Below are positions 50,742-61,878 of a stretch of DNA of 64,000 nucleotides, in pieces (position 1 is the first letter of the stretch; each line of letters opens with the position of its first letter). The DNA comes from Spirodela intermedia. Taxonomy: Eukaryota; Streptophyta; Magnoliopsida; Alismatales; Araceae. Both the position numbers and the translations under genes were made by a program. The notes beneath the pieces are model-generated. The model did not search any database, was not told where the DNA came from, and was given only the letters and a program-made list of their open reading frames with translations. The DNA is taken from positions 6,169,501 to 6,233,500 of the forward strand of contig LR746269.1 in assembly GCA_902729315.2 (NCBI GenBank), given 5' to 3'.

Positions 50742-51433
50742 ACATTCATTTGATCTAGCATATGATTTAAAAAAGGAACAGACCTGATGGTTTCAAGCTA
50801 AACATTTATAGAGGAGACGGATGTCTCTCTCATTTCTCTTTCTAAATCCAGAAACCCATCCAAAATCAAATTTTCAACTATGAAATTTTCACTATAAAAG
50901 CCTAATGAAACTCATTCAAAGGATCTAAAACCCAGCCTGGCCTGAAGGTTGGATACGAAAGTCAATGACTGACCCGATTAAAGAATTAAAGATTTATACA
51001 TTTAAACAACCGAAATCATTCACTGATGACAGTTTGCATGCGTGTGCATGTATACAAGAGATCACTTGTGAGGGATCGAAGAAGGAAAAGAAAGAGGATC
51101 TGGACCAATTTTCTTCATCCGTGCCTCCTGTCTAGGACAATTAAATATCGTCAGCTAGCGACTTATATGCTTAAGGCAAAACAATAAGAGAGGAAAACTT
51201 GGAACTCTTGGTCACCTTTCCCACAAGGGTCCACACGCAGGGGACGGAGATGGGAAGGGAGAGGAAGGGCGAACAAACCAGGAGTCGTCCATTCGGAGAA
51301 AACAATACTCAGATTCAAACCCAGCTCACAGATCCGGAGATGAGATCCAAGAAAGATATACCCTTCGGATCAAATTCACGGTTTGATTCAGACATCTAGC
51401 GACAGAGAGAGAGAGAGAGGAAAAATGGAATAC

Positions 51434-51491
51434 CTCGCCGTATACCTTTTTATCCATGGCGGAAAGCCGATCCCGAACCTTGTCTGCTTTG
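51434..51491 (-). other. Probable S1FA leader exon with upstream ATG
   Basis: Bounded by acceptor TTGCAG and donor GAG|GTATTC on the minus strand. It contains an ATG in good context followed by 7 codons; spliced to the next exon this frame stops after two more codons. Depending on the true transcript start it is either a short uORF or UTR. Confidence 0.4.
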
Positions 51492-51499
51492 CTGCAACC

Positions 51500-52507
51500 A
51501 TCAATTAAAACCAATTGAAACTGCGTCAGCAGAGAGCATCAACCACAAAAATTCTACACCTGGTCGCTTCTCGAATCAAACAATACAGAACTAAGATCTA
51601 CCCCTTACAGATCAAACAATGCCAGATGAGGGACAAATAGCGATAGAGAGAGAGCGACAGCAAGAGAGAGAGACACAGAGAGAGAGAGAGAGAGAGAAAG
51701 AGAGGGAGGGCGGGGGGAGAAACAGGATTACCTAGACCGCCTCTAGAGATTTTGCATCAGTCATAGACAATTGTAACCGCACCACACCCCGTTTTTATTC
51801 TCTCTCCTACGCAGAACAGTTTCCGTGTCGACACTACAAACTCGCTGCCCCGCAGTGAGAATCAAAAACGGACGGCGGATGATAACTCCTCCCACCGTCA
51901 ACGGTCCGATCCGACCCGGTCTGTTCTACACGGCGGATGCTGTTTCTCGAGACTCGGGGCCACACGGCGTTCTCCCCACTTACTGCCCCCACCTCCAAAT
52001 CTCCGATCCATTTCTCACCGAGGCACGTGACTCGTGTGATCTCACGTGTCAGGAGACACGTGCCATCTTAGCTGCTCTACATCGCTCAACCGATAAGGAA
52101 GAGGCGTAAGGTGGATGGGCCCCACATGATATACCACGTGGCGATGGCCAATAATATCAGTTAATGATCTGTCAGGGACATTAATTAGGTAAGATCTTGA
52201 TCAAGAGCCCGTTATTAGTCTAATTTTCCATTTTTTGAGGAATATTAGACGGCATTAAAATAAAAACTTCCGATATGGGCCAAAACCGTAGAATTGGGAT
52301 GGCAGGAGCTACTCGAAGGGAATTCAAGGTCCAGCCCAGTAGAAACCCGATGGGGATGATGACGTGGCGCGGTTTTGTTGGTTAAGGTTACGTGTTCAGT
52401 GGGGCCCAGCAGGCCAAGTAAGCGGCGGGACCTATAGGCGAGGAGGGAAGCCTTGTGTGCCATCATCGTCTTGTCGAGAACGAAGAGGAGAGGGGAAGGA
52501 GAGGAAG
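51500..52507. promoter_or_regulatory. Divergent promoter region, S1FA (-) and P58IPK (+)
   Basis: A GA-rich patch (51640-51715) probably belongs to the S1FA leader. Toward P58IPK, ACGT-core elements are visible: CACGTG near 52052-52064 and 52134-52140, and TGACGTGG at 52360-52367, which matches the plant unfolded-protein-response element core. It lies about 140 nt upstream of the P58IPK ATG. Confidence 0.55.
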
Positions 52508-55500
52508 ATGGAGGTGGCGATCTCAGCAGGAGGGCGCCTGGTGGCCATAGCTCCCCTCCTCTTCCTCTTCCAGCTGCTTCCCGCCTTCTTGCAGCTCCCA
52601 CTGGTGTCCGGCGTCGGTACGTCTCGCGGTTTTTTGTTAGTATGTTTGAACTGATCGTGGGGAATTCGATTTTCGTTTGCCGGGTGGAGATCTTACAGGT
52701 GTGGGATCGGTTTTTTTAATGATATACGATGGTTTGGGGGCTTAGGGCTGCGGCTAGATTGGCCTTCATCTACGATGGCCATTGTTGATGATGTCTCGTT
52801 CCTGGAAATTCCTCTTTAGAGTGTTAACTGATGCGAAAGGTGACCTAGTTCGTAAGGGGGCGTAATGCAGTTATATAGGAAAGCATCTGGTTTGGGGTTG
52901 ATATTTTAAATAACCTGATAACCTTTTTTTTTTGCGTGGACTATGAGTCGTGGAGGACTCTCTTTTTTCTCTTCATGTTCTGTCATGACGGAATGACTCC
53001 TTTTTCATGATCTGTGGTTGATCATGATTCGAGTGATCATACAATTTAGTGTATTGTGAGAGATTTTTTTTTAAAACTCTCCTTTTTGTCCTTGCTTTAC
53101 TTCCTTTCCTTCCTTTAGGTTTAAGAACTTCTGGAAATGTGAAATAGTGAATGAAGTCTTCATTTCCACATAGTTCTGTGGCTTTATCATGCAGAGGTCA
53201 TGTGACAACCTGCATGACAAATGATTACATTAGACTCTGGCTGAAATCGAACTTTGTCTACGACCGAGAGTTAGGAGTAAAATTAACTTTTGAGTGAAAC
53301 TTAGGAGAAGCCTTAGGAAAGTGCTCTACATTGACTAAATTAACAGTTTGACTAACCTTTTCTTTTGTCACTTATGGTTCTTGTGTAAATGGTATATTAG
53401 AGACCTCCATTCATATGCACGACTCTTTTTCACTGTTTATCCTGAACAATTAGTCATTTATTTTAGTAGACTACATCTCAAGTTTGTAAATTTCGGAAAA
53501 AGAATGTTTGCTGTAGGACACGACAGTTATTACTTTGATGAGAATTTATGTCCTGAGAATTAATTTATGATAATCTTGCAGATGCCAATGATAGAGACGC
53601 CTCTACTTTACTAAAATTGGCATCAGAAAATGTCAAGTTGGGGCAGTACAGTGAAGCTCTTGAGAACCTCAATGCTGCTATAGATAAGAAGCCAGAGTTT
53701 TCTGAAGCCTATCAAGACCGTGGGCATGTCCTTCGGCAGTTATGCAGGTACTTCATTTATGTTGGCTGATCTCAACAATATATGACCGATCTCATTTGTC
53801 TCTGTCAACCCGATACAGGTTATGTGTCTGATCTCCACAATATATGGATCCAAGTTCTTGATTCAATCCCAAGTCTCTCCAGACACTTCGATCCATATAA
53901 ACATTCAGTTCCAAACTTTAACCCAAAATATTTGGAATGAAGAAAAACATCAGGCAGTGGTCCCTTGCGTAGGCTACCAGCTGTGTGGGGTTAGAGATGC
54001 AGTCGTGCAAAGGTTGGATTGGTGACTAAATTTGAGAGGCTTGGGTTGGAAGATAGATAAAAATAAATCATTATTTACAGGAGAAAGAGGGGCAGATAGA
54101 GGCTCTCAAATGGGTTGCACATGGGTCAGGCAACAATTGGGCTGAATTCAGAAGTGGCAAACATACCACCACTGTTTTCCTATTCCACGAGTCACTTTCG
54201 TTGATTGAACCGTGGACAGAACGTTTGTCTGTCTCACGAGTCTGTCATATTACGCCTCCTTGTCAGAAAGGACATCGAGCCTTGCTTTAGAGGAATGATA
54301 TTGCTGATTTCCTTATAGATGCACGGTTTCCATGTGCAGTCATTAAGTACGGCATAATTGATTGACATTTATTGACTAAGTAAATCGATCCATTTTCTTT
54401 TGGTCCAAGAAGACAATAGGACTAGAAACACTATACTTCAACTTATCATCTGAATAAATTTTTGTTGTTGATGTAGATTTGAGGAATCAGAGAAAAACTA
54501 CAAAAGGTTTCTTGAACTAAAGCCAGGAAGTTCATCAGTTGAAAAGGAGCTGTCTCAGTTGTTACAGGCCCAAAGTGCATGGGATTCGGCATCTGCACTT
54601 TATGATTCGGGTGATTATTCAAGGGCCCTGGATCATATTGAAAAGGTCGTTCTTGTTTTTTCGCCTGGTTGTTTAAAGGTATGCTTATAGATCATCAGTA
54701 CTTTCCAAACTTATTTATTCAATGGTTTTTTAAGTGATTATTATTCATTGTAAAAAAATGGGGGATTTTATTGTTCTATGTTTCATTGCAGGCAAAACAT
54801 CTTAAAGTGAAGCTATTATTGGCTCTAAAAGACTACTCTAGTGCTATATCGGAGACTGGTTATATACTCAAAGAAGATGATAGTGATTTGGAAGCACTGC
54901 TACTACGTGGGCGTGCCTACTACTATTTAGCTGATCATGAAATTGCCATGAGGTTTGTTTACTTTTTTGCAAGCTAAGTTGATTCGATGTCTTTCCCCTC
55001 TAACCATGAGGATTTTGATTTTTCTGTCGGTTTGCTTATAATTTAAATCATACTGGTCCTTTATACTATGGCCTGGTTAGTATTTGGTGAAAATAATGGA
55101 GGGTGCCAGGGTTTCTGTAGGGGATAATGTTCCCTAACGTTTAAAAGTGTGTTTGTTAACAATTATGGTCTTCAACCAGGCACTACCAGAAAGGTCTACG
55201 CCTTGACCCTGAACATAGTGAATTGAAGAAAGCATACTTTGGTTTGAAAAATCTACTAAAGAAGACGAAGAGTGTAAGTGTTGATTTACTTCAGGCTCAT
55301 ATGCAAAGAATAGTATCGTGCTTGTAGAGTTTACTTGCCTGCTTGTTTGAGCATATTGTATTTTTTGCAGGCAGAAGACAATTCTGAGAGGGGAAAGCTG
55401 CGTGTGTCAGTCGAAGAGTATAAAGCAGCCCTTGCCGTGGACCACAATCATCTGGCACACAATGTGGGTCTTTATCTAGGCTTGTGTAAGGTATTGGTTA

Positions 55501-57433
55501 AACTCGGAAGAGGAAAAGATGCTATCAGCAGTTGCACAGAAGCACTTGAGATCGATGGAGAGCTTGTTGAGGCATTAGTCCAGGTTCCGCTCTGCTCCCT
55601 TTTTCCTTTTTGTGGTACAAGACCTATATATGCATCTGTATGTCTGTATCTCTCTGCTTTCGGTCTGTTCAGAGATATTTACTGGGAACGGACTTTTAAT
55701 GCTGTTGAGTATATGTACGTTTATATCTTAAATGTTAGTATGGCAGAAAATTCGCTGAAGAAAAGAAGAACTTAAGGTTAACCTTTCTTTCCTCCTCCAG
55801 CACACGTGTGGCCCTGATGCCTTGTGGTTGTTTATTGTTTGCGGTAAATTGTGTATGCATTGTTGTGTTAATGGGTGTTTAGGGGGGAAATAGAAGGATC
55901 TAGAAGGGGAATCACACAAATGTGAGGAAAATAAAAAGAATATTTTGATTTGGTTTTCAATGCGTATGATTCTGCATATCTTTTCCATGCATAATGAGTT
56001 CAACAATTTCGATTGGCCTATTTTCTTTATATTTTTTTGTCAAATTAAATTTTTCATAGATAAGATTCTCAAACTGATCTCTTAACATGGTCGATATGTC
56101 TATGGAACACAGGCTGAAGAACAATCTGTACTCTTTTTTTCATTTATTTTGTTAACTAGTAGTATTTTCCCATTAAAAAGATTTATATGAATTTACCGAT
56201 AGTTGTTGAACCCTCTTATCTTAATGTAACACTGCAATTGGTTTGTATTGTCCAAGCTTTTCCATAATTATGCTGGAAGAGCACTTATCCCTTTGCTTAC
56301 GACGAATATTGCCTCACTTTTTATCATCTGACTGTCTGTGTTTCACCTTCACAGCGAGGTGAGGCCAAGCTTTTAACGGAAGATTGGGAAGGGGCTGTGA
56401 GTGATCTGAAGGAAGCCTCTCAAAAGTCTCCTCAGGTTAGTGACGACCGTTCATGTTTTATATGTGCAGATTATGTTCTCTTCAACAACGGTCTGTGTAT
56501 TGCTTCGGACTACTGAAGACGATATACTACGAATTCATTGATCACTAATCATTTAGGTTTCATGTTTCTTTTGACTTACTCATTATGCGCCTTGCTTTTG
56601 GTGGTTACGTCACTTCTTCAGGAATACTTAATACAGCAAGATGAGGGCTGTAATGTAGAAAACATTATCCCAATTTTATTAATCTGATGTAATTAATCCA
56701 AATATAGTACCCAGCTGAGAACGATTGTGAGCTGTTAGACAGAATTCTGTATTTTTTTTCCTTGATGCATCTGAATCCTGCACCATGTAAGAAAACATTA
56801 TTTGAATGATCCCAACTTTATTTATCTGGTGTAATTAATTCAAATATAATACCCAGTTGAGAACGATTGTGAGGCTGAATCCTGCACCATTTAAGAAAAC
56901 ATTATCTTCTTTTGGTTGGATGAAATATGCGATTTTGTTATTTCTTAGGACATGAACATTCGCGAAGCGTTGATGAGAGCCGAAAGATCATTGAAGATGA
57001 GTCAGCGCAAGGACTGGTACAAGATACTGGGGATCTCTAGGACTGCTTCTATCGCCGAGATCAAACGTGCTTACAAGAAGCTGGCCCTGCAGTGGCACCC
57101 GGACAAGAACGTCGACAACAGAGAGGAAGCAGAAGCCAAGTTTCGAGAAATTGCTGCAGCCTATGAGGTGAATCTCCTACTTACTATGGGCTCCATCCAC
57201 ATTGCCTTTCTGTTTCCTACGATTTCATGCTCTCTGCTTGGTCTACTGCTCACTCTCAAGCTCGTTTTCTAAGTTAGCATCTAGCTACCCATCTCCACAT
57301 TTCCATAAATGATAGCACTCTGAAGTATCGAGGTTCAAAGGCTGGGTTTTTTTTTTATCCCTAAATTTAGTTAACTCTACGTATCTAATTGACAGAGACA
57401 GACATGAGTTCCTCCCCCTCTCACAAATAAGGG

Positions 57434-57509
<76 letters not shown>

Positions 57510-57596
57510 GGCAGACAGAGAGGGGAACTTATGTCTATCTACCTACATGTGTAATGGACAGATCGACAGCTAAAAGGACTACTCTTGCAACTGTGT

Positions 57597-57629
<33 letters not shown>

Positions 57630-57824
57630 GGGGAACTTATGTCTATCTACCTACATGTATAATGGACAGATAGACAGCTGAAAGGACTACTCTTGCAACT
57701 TTGTAGAGAGAGAGAGAGGAGAGACAGACAGACAGACAGACGCAGGGGAACTTATGTCTATCTACCTACATGTGTAATGGGCAGATAGACAGCGTTGACC
57801 TCCCTCAAACAATCTCTTGCAACT

Positions 57825-57877
<53 letters not shown>

Positions 57878-58095
57878 GGGAGAGATGTTGCCTGATATGA
57901 ATGACTGATGCCTGAAATCTTCATGTGTAGGTGCTTGGAGATGAAGAGAAACGGGTGAGATACGACAGAGGAGAAGACGTCGATGAGATGGGCATGGGAG
58001 GGGGAGGGGCCGGGTTCAACCCTTTCGGAGGCGGCCAACCCTTCACCTTCCACTTTGAGGGGGGCTTCCCCGGTGGCTTCGGGTTCAACTTCTGA
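52508..58095 (+). CDS. P58IPK: ER co-chaperone P58IPK / DNAJC3 homolog (TPR plus J domain)
   Basis: An ER-lumen DnaJ protein that hands substrates to BiP. CDS exons are 52508-52616, 53582-53747, 54477-54678, 54792-54952, 55180-55273, 55371-55583, 56355-56435, 56949-57167 and 57931-58095, giving 469 aa with closed phase. Residues 1 to about 36 are a signal peptide with a long Leu/Ala/Phe core. TPR repeats follow from [11 protein letters not shown] to about residue 340. The J domain begins DWYKILGI (about 364) and contains the HPDK motif needed to stimulate Hsp70 ATPase. The tail is Gly/Phe-rich and ends GFGFNF. The last exon is GC-rich and is preceded by an intron loaded with (GA)n and (GACA)n repeats. 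The start is the first ATG and is followed directly by the signal peptide. Confidence 0.95.
57430..57890. repeat. Minisatellite with (GA)n/(GACA)n arms in P58IPK intron
   Basis: A unit of roughly 120 nt occurs three times (about 57440-57594, 57595-57703 and 57704-57830). Each has (GA)n, then (CAGA)n, then a unique part containing 'gggaacttatgtctatctac' and ending before 'tcttgcaact'. A final long (GA)n tract ends about 40 nt before the acceptor at 57930. Confidence 0.9.
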
Positions 58096-59192
58096 CCTAA
58101 CTCCAGCAAAAAGAATACTAACCTCCGGACAGCTGCAACGCCCCTCTCTCATCTGGGATTCAAGCAAGTCTCACGCCCAACGGCCCGTTGCTAAAAGATG
58201 AACGGTCCAGATCGCAAAGACACCGCAAAAGAACGGCCGACGATCCCCACCCGTCACCGGCCAAGACACCCAGAGGATGGCTCACCGTACTTCAGTGAGA
58301 GCCTTGCTCAGCAATACCCTCGTCTTCTTCTTCTTCTTCTTCTTCAGCCCCCTTCGTTCTCACCATTTTTAGTAAAAATTCATCGTCTGCATGGATCACC
58401 GTTCCATCAGAAGCTCCAATAACATTGATTAATTTAGTTTGATGAAAATGCTCGAGCTTCCCCGGCAGAATCTTCTGGTCAGCTATGCTTAAAAGCTGTG
58501 GAGGCTGTTCATGTGGGTCAACGTCGTTGCTTCCCAGGTTTCGGGAGTCTCAATGTGAGCGGTGAGTGCAGTTCCAGCAAACGAGCAGATGGGTTCTTCT
58601 TCTTCTTCTTCTTCTTCCCCCTCCCCCCTCAGTTCTCGGCCGGGCTTTCAAGGACGGACACCGTCGGCGGATCCGCCGCCGCCGTCGTCTCGAGTTTCAG
58701 CTTGGACTTCCCTCCCGAGTTGACTCCTGCGTCTACCCATCGAATAAGCCGATACACGATCGATGACCTCCAAGCGTTGACTTTAGATTACAGGTTCATA
58801 TATAAGCCGATAATCAATCATCGAATAAAGTTCGAGCAGATATTTCAAATAAAGTTTTTCTTTTAATCCATCGAACTTAGGTAAAATAATCAATCATCGA
58901 GGACGAACTTTCGACAGATTTGTCGACCATGCAACGATCGACTGGCTATGATTCTACGTGGGTCGATTATGCTTTTCTCAAAATCGCGAACAAATGGCCA
59001 AATCATGCCAAGAACGGAAGAACTTCGATAATATATACCAGATCATCTTTTAAATTCCTCAAACTTCTGCATAATATTGTTCAAGGATCGATGTCTGCGG
59101 GGATTCATCAGTGATGCAGGAGCGGATCGAGGGGGCTATTATTTCCAAGAATTACATACAAGAACACACACACACACACACAGAGGGAGAGA
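58096..59192. other. Convergent 3' flanks of P58IPK and At4g08330-like gene
   Basis: Contains two (CTT)n tracts (58321-58342 and about 58594-58616), GC-rich open frames of no recognised family at 58500-58760, AT-rich DNA to 59150, and a (CA)n run at 59165-59181. No gene could be supported. Confidence 0.55.
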
Positions 59193-60601
59193 TTAGTCAA
59201 CGCTGGAGCTCGCCGCATTCTTCCGGCAGCCGTCATGGGAGAAAGGGACGGCGGGTTCATCGTCAGTCAAAGGTTGCAGAGCCCTGATCTTGATCTTGTA
59301 CTTCCCATGGACGGCGGCGCCGGAGCTTTCCGAGGCGGCGCAACTCGGGTCGTCCTCTTCGTAAGCGACGCCGACGAGGTTCCCACACTTCTGGCAGAGG
59401 AGCTTCGTCCGCCGCCGGAAGATCCCCCACGTGCGTTTAGAGATGAAGTAAGGGACGCATCGGCATTCCTCCTTCTTCGAGAACCTGCTCTCGTCAATGG
59501 CGAGGAAGGAGATGACGCCCTTCTTGATCGCCTTGCCGTACTTGGAGCCGAAGTTGGACGTGTTCCTGTTCGAGGAGCTCAGATTCAGTTTGTATCCGCA
59601 CGATCCGCAGCTGCAATGCAGTCCATAGAAGGTTGTGAATCCCTCGAAAAGGCAAACATTCAGAGACCAATGGCGCACAGAATTGAAAGATCTTTATTCA
59701 AATCGAGATGATTGATGACTCTCCCCGTGTTGCGCATGGGATGATATGATTCTTGCATCCTCTTCAGGGGTTCGGAGACCTTGGAAGAAGAGAATGGAGC
59801 ATAAGGTGAACGATTTTTATTGGTTTGATGTCAGATGCGTCAGAAAAGGGAGGAGCTTTGTTCTAGGGTTCTTATGGTCGGCCTGTTGAAGGCGAGAGTG
59901 GTGGAGCATCTTCGGAGAACCTCTTCTCTGGATTTCTAGCTCTCCGGTAATTTCGCTAGAACAGCAGAGAGATCATGTTTCTCGGATATAGAAATTAGGT
60001 CTCAAAGATGCACCAGGCCGATCATCTGGCATCCCACGTCCGAACTTCGGATTGGACGCCGGTAATTGCGCTATTCTTGATCAATCTGCTTAGAGCAATC
60101 TTCTCAAAGATCCAATCACCCGAGGTATAGGACCACTAGCATCTCCATATTCCAAGGAGACAGACAGCAGATCATCGTCATTATCAGAGTTCCTCCTCCT
60201 GAGAAGAAGAAGAAGAAGAAGAAGAAGGAATTGGAAAGGAAGAACGACAAATCCAGGCCCTACTACTCCATGATCGAGGGTTTGTGATGGAATACTGACA
60301 GGGGCCTTCCATCAGTTTGCCGCGGTAAGGAGTGCTCATTTCAATGCCTAAATTGAAAATTTTCGCTAGGGTTCGATCCCCCCCCCTCCCACCTCGAGTC
60401 CCTCCGATCAAAATCCCGTAGTTGAGGAAATCCTCTTCGCGATTTTTCCGCTCGTGGAAGGAATTTCAAAGCGGAACCCCAATAAAACAAGCACGGGAGG
60501 GAGATGAACAGCACGGAAGAAGGCAGAAGTAGAGAGCCCGTGGCAGGCAACCTGTAGGAAACTTCTCTCCACGAAGAGAAAAGGCTGCGCTTCGTCACCC
60601 C

Positions 60602-60632
<31 letters not shown>

Positions 60633-60685
60633 ATCGCCGTCCCCGGCGCCTCCGCGAGGCGGCTGTCGCCGTGTTCGATGAACAT
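59193..60685 (-). CDS. At4g08330-like conserved plant protein (CxxC pairs)
   Basis: Matches the plant family named after Arabidopsis At4g08330 (annotated as chloroplastic, function unknown). Minus-strand exons 60685-60552 and 59610-59193 join at the conserved S-Y-S-C-G-S-C-G-Y to 183 aa. Two cysteine pairs, CGSCGY and CQKCGN, could bind a zinc ion. The conserved middle reads LNLSSSNRNT, then KKGVISFLAIDESRF, then WGIFRRRTKLLC. The C-terminus is variable and ends SSSVD. The N-terminus before the conserved block is Thr/Ala-rich from GAC and GCG codon runs. A second in-frame ATG at 60634 would give 166 aa. The intron is 941 nt. The upstream 5' UTR is (GA/CT)-rich (60702-60816). Plastid targeting is not evident to me. 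Confidence 0.82.
60600..60640. repeat. (CCG)n-(TCG)n trinucleotide repeats in coding exon
   Basis: Trinucleotide runs that encode the Ala/Thr run near the N-terminus of the At4g08330-like protein. Confidence 0.8.
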
Positions 60686-61878
60686 CGGATACGCGATCGC
60701 GCAGAGAGAGAGAGATACAGAGACTGAAAGATAGAAATAGAGAGAGAGAGAAAGAAAGAGAGAGACAGAGAGACAGAAACAGAGGAACAGAGAGAAACAC
60801 AGAGAGAGAGAGAGCTGTACGTGGTCGTCGAGGAGGAATTCTGCGTTCCCCAGACGGACGTAGGAAGGAAGTTGAGAAAATGGCAACGGAGGTAATTTCC
60901 GGGTTGGCGGGCCCCCGCAAAGGAATCCTTTCGGTTTCTGACCGCGGCCATCGCCACAACACATTCAGTGCTGAGTCGGCGCCGACTCAGATCTTGTAGC
61001 GGCTGCCCGAGAACCGTTGTCAAACGGTCACCGGGCTGGATCCCGTCACCTCCTTCTCTTCTCCACCTCTCTCTAAAGAGTGCGGACAACTCATCTCTCT
61101 CAAAAGCTGGCTTCCAGGTGCCATCAACGCGGCGCGTTGCGCCACAAGTGGCGGCGGGTCAATGAGCGAACCAGATGAGCCGAAGCGGGGCCCGCTTTGT
61201 AAGGCCCCTACAAATGGGCTGCTCTATACGGTCCTTGAGCCCATAGAAATATCTCACTGACCGTCTTAACCTTCACAAAAAGGGACTAAAAAACAGATCA
61301 CTATATCTATTTATTAAATAAAATCGTTTCATTTATAAGATGTCCGAAGCCCCAAGAAGAAAATTAGGCCCCGGCTGGGCCAGAGCACTAGATACCGACA
61401 TGGAAACCTAGGAGACTTGAGACACCGGCCCAGTACCAAAACAGGCCCATGGGCTGGGCCCGTAAAGTTAGGATGTACCGGTCCAGCCACAAAAATACTT
61501 AGCCATTAGCTAGAAATGGCTAAGTTCATAGCTTTACTAAAAAATTGACACTTTCCTACAGGGTTGTTAAAAGCGGCATTCATAGCTGAAACGTCTGGGC
61601 TTCCGTTGACTTACGTTCACAAAACCTTGGTACATCCATCTTAGGGAATTAGTTGCCCTTACAACTCTCGCCGATAAATTTAGCGACGCTTCCATACTGT
61701 CTATGTGTTGACTCTCTGATATCTGGGAAGAAGGCGCTGACTCTTCCCCAGTTCGTTGACCCTCGTAAAACATGACAAGTACACCTGCGCCAGTGGTCTC
61801 GTCTGTGTGCGCAAGGAAATTGTACTAAAAAAGAGACTTGCCATGGGAATCAATCGGATGATCTTCACCGAACCTTCC
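60686..61878. other. At4g08330-like promoter and symplekin 3' flank
   Basis: Holds the (GA)-rich leader and several site II elements (TGGGCY/RGCCCA) at about 61214-61462, followed by symplekin 3' UTR sequence. Minus-strand open frames at 61567-61773 and 61701-62078 do not match anything I recognise and follow the symplekin stop codon. Confidence 0.55.

Noticed and set aside
52128-52152. ER stress response element (CCAAT-N9-CCACG) upstream of P58IPK
   Set aside because: CCACGTGG and CCAAT are both present, but their order and spacing do not fit the element on either strand.
58498-58866. 122-aa GC-rich open frame between P58IPK and the At4g08330-like gene
   Set aside because: Phe run comes from a (CTT)n repeat; no recognised domain and no supporting splice structure.
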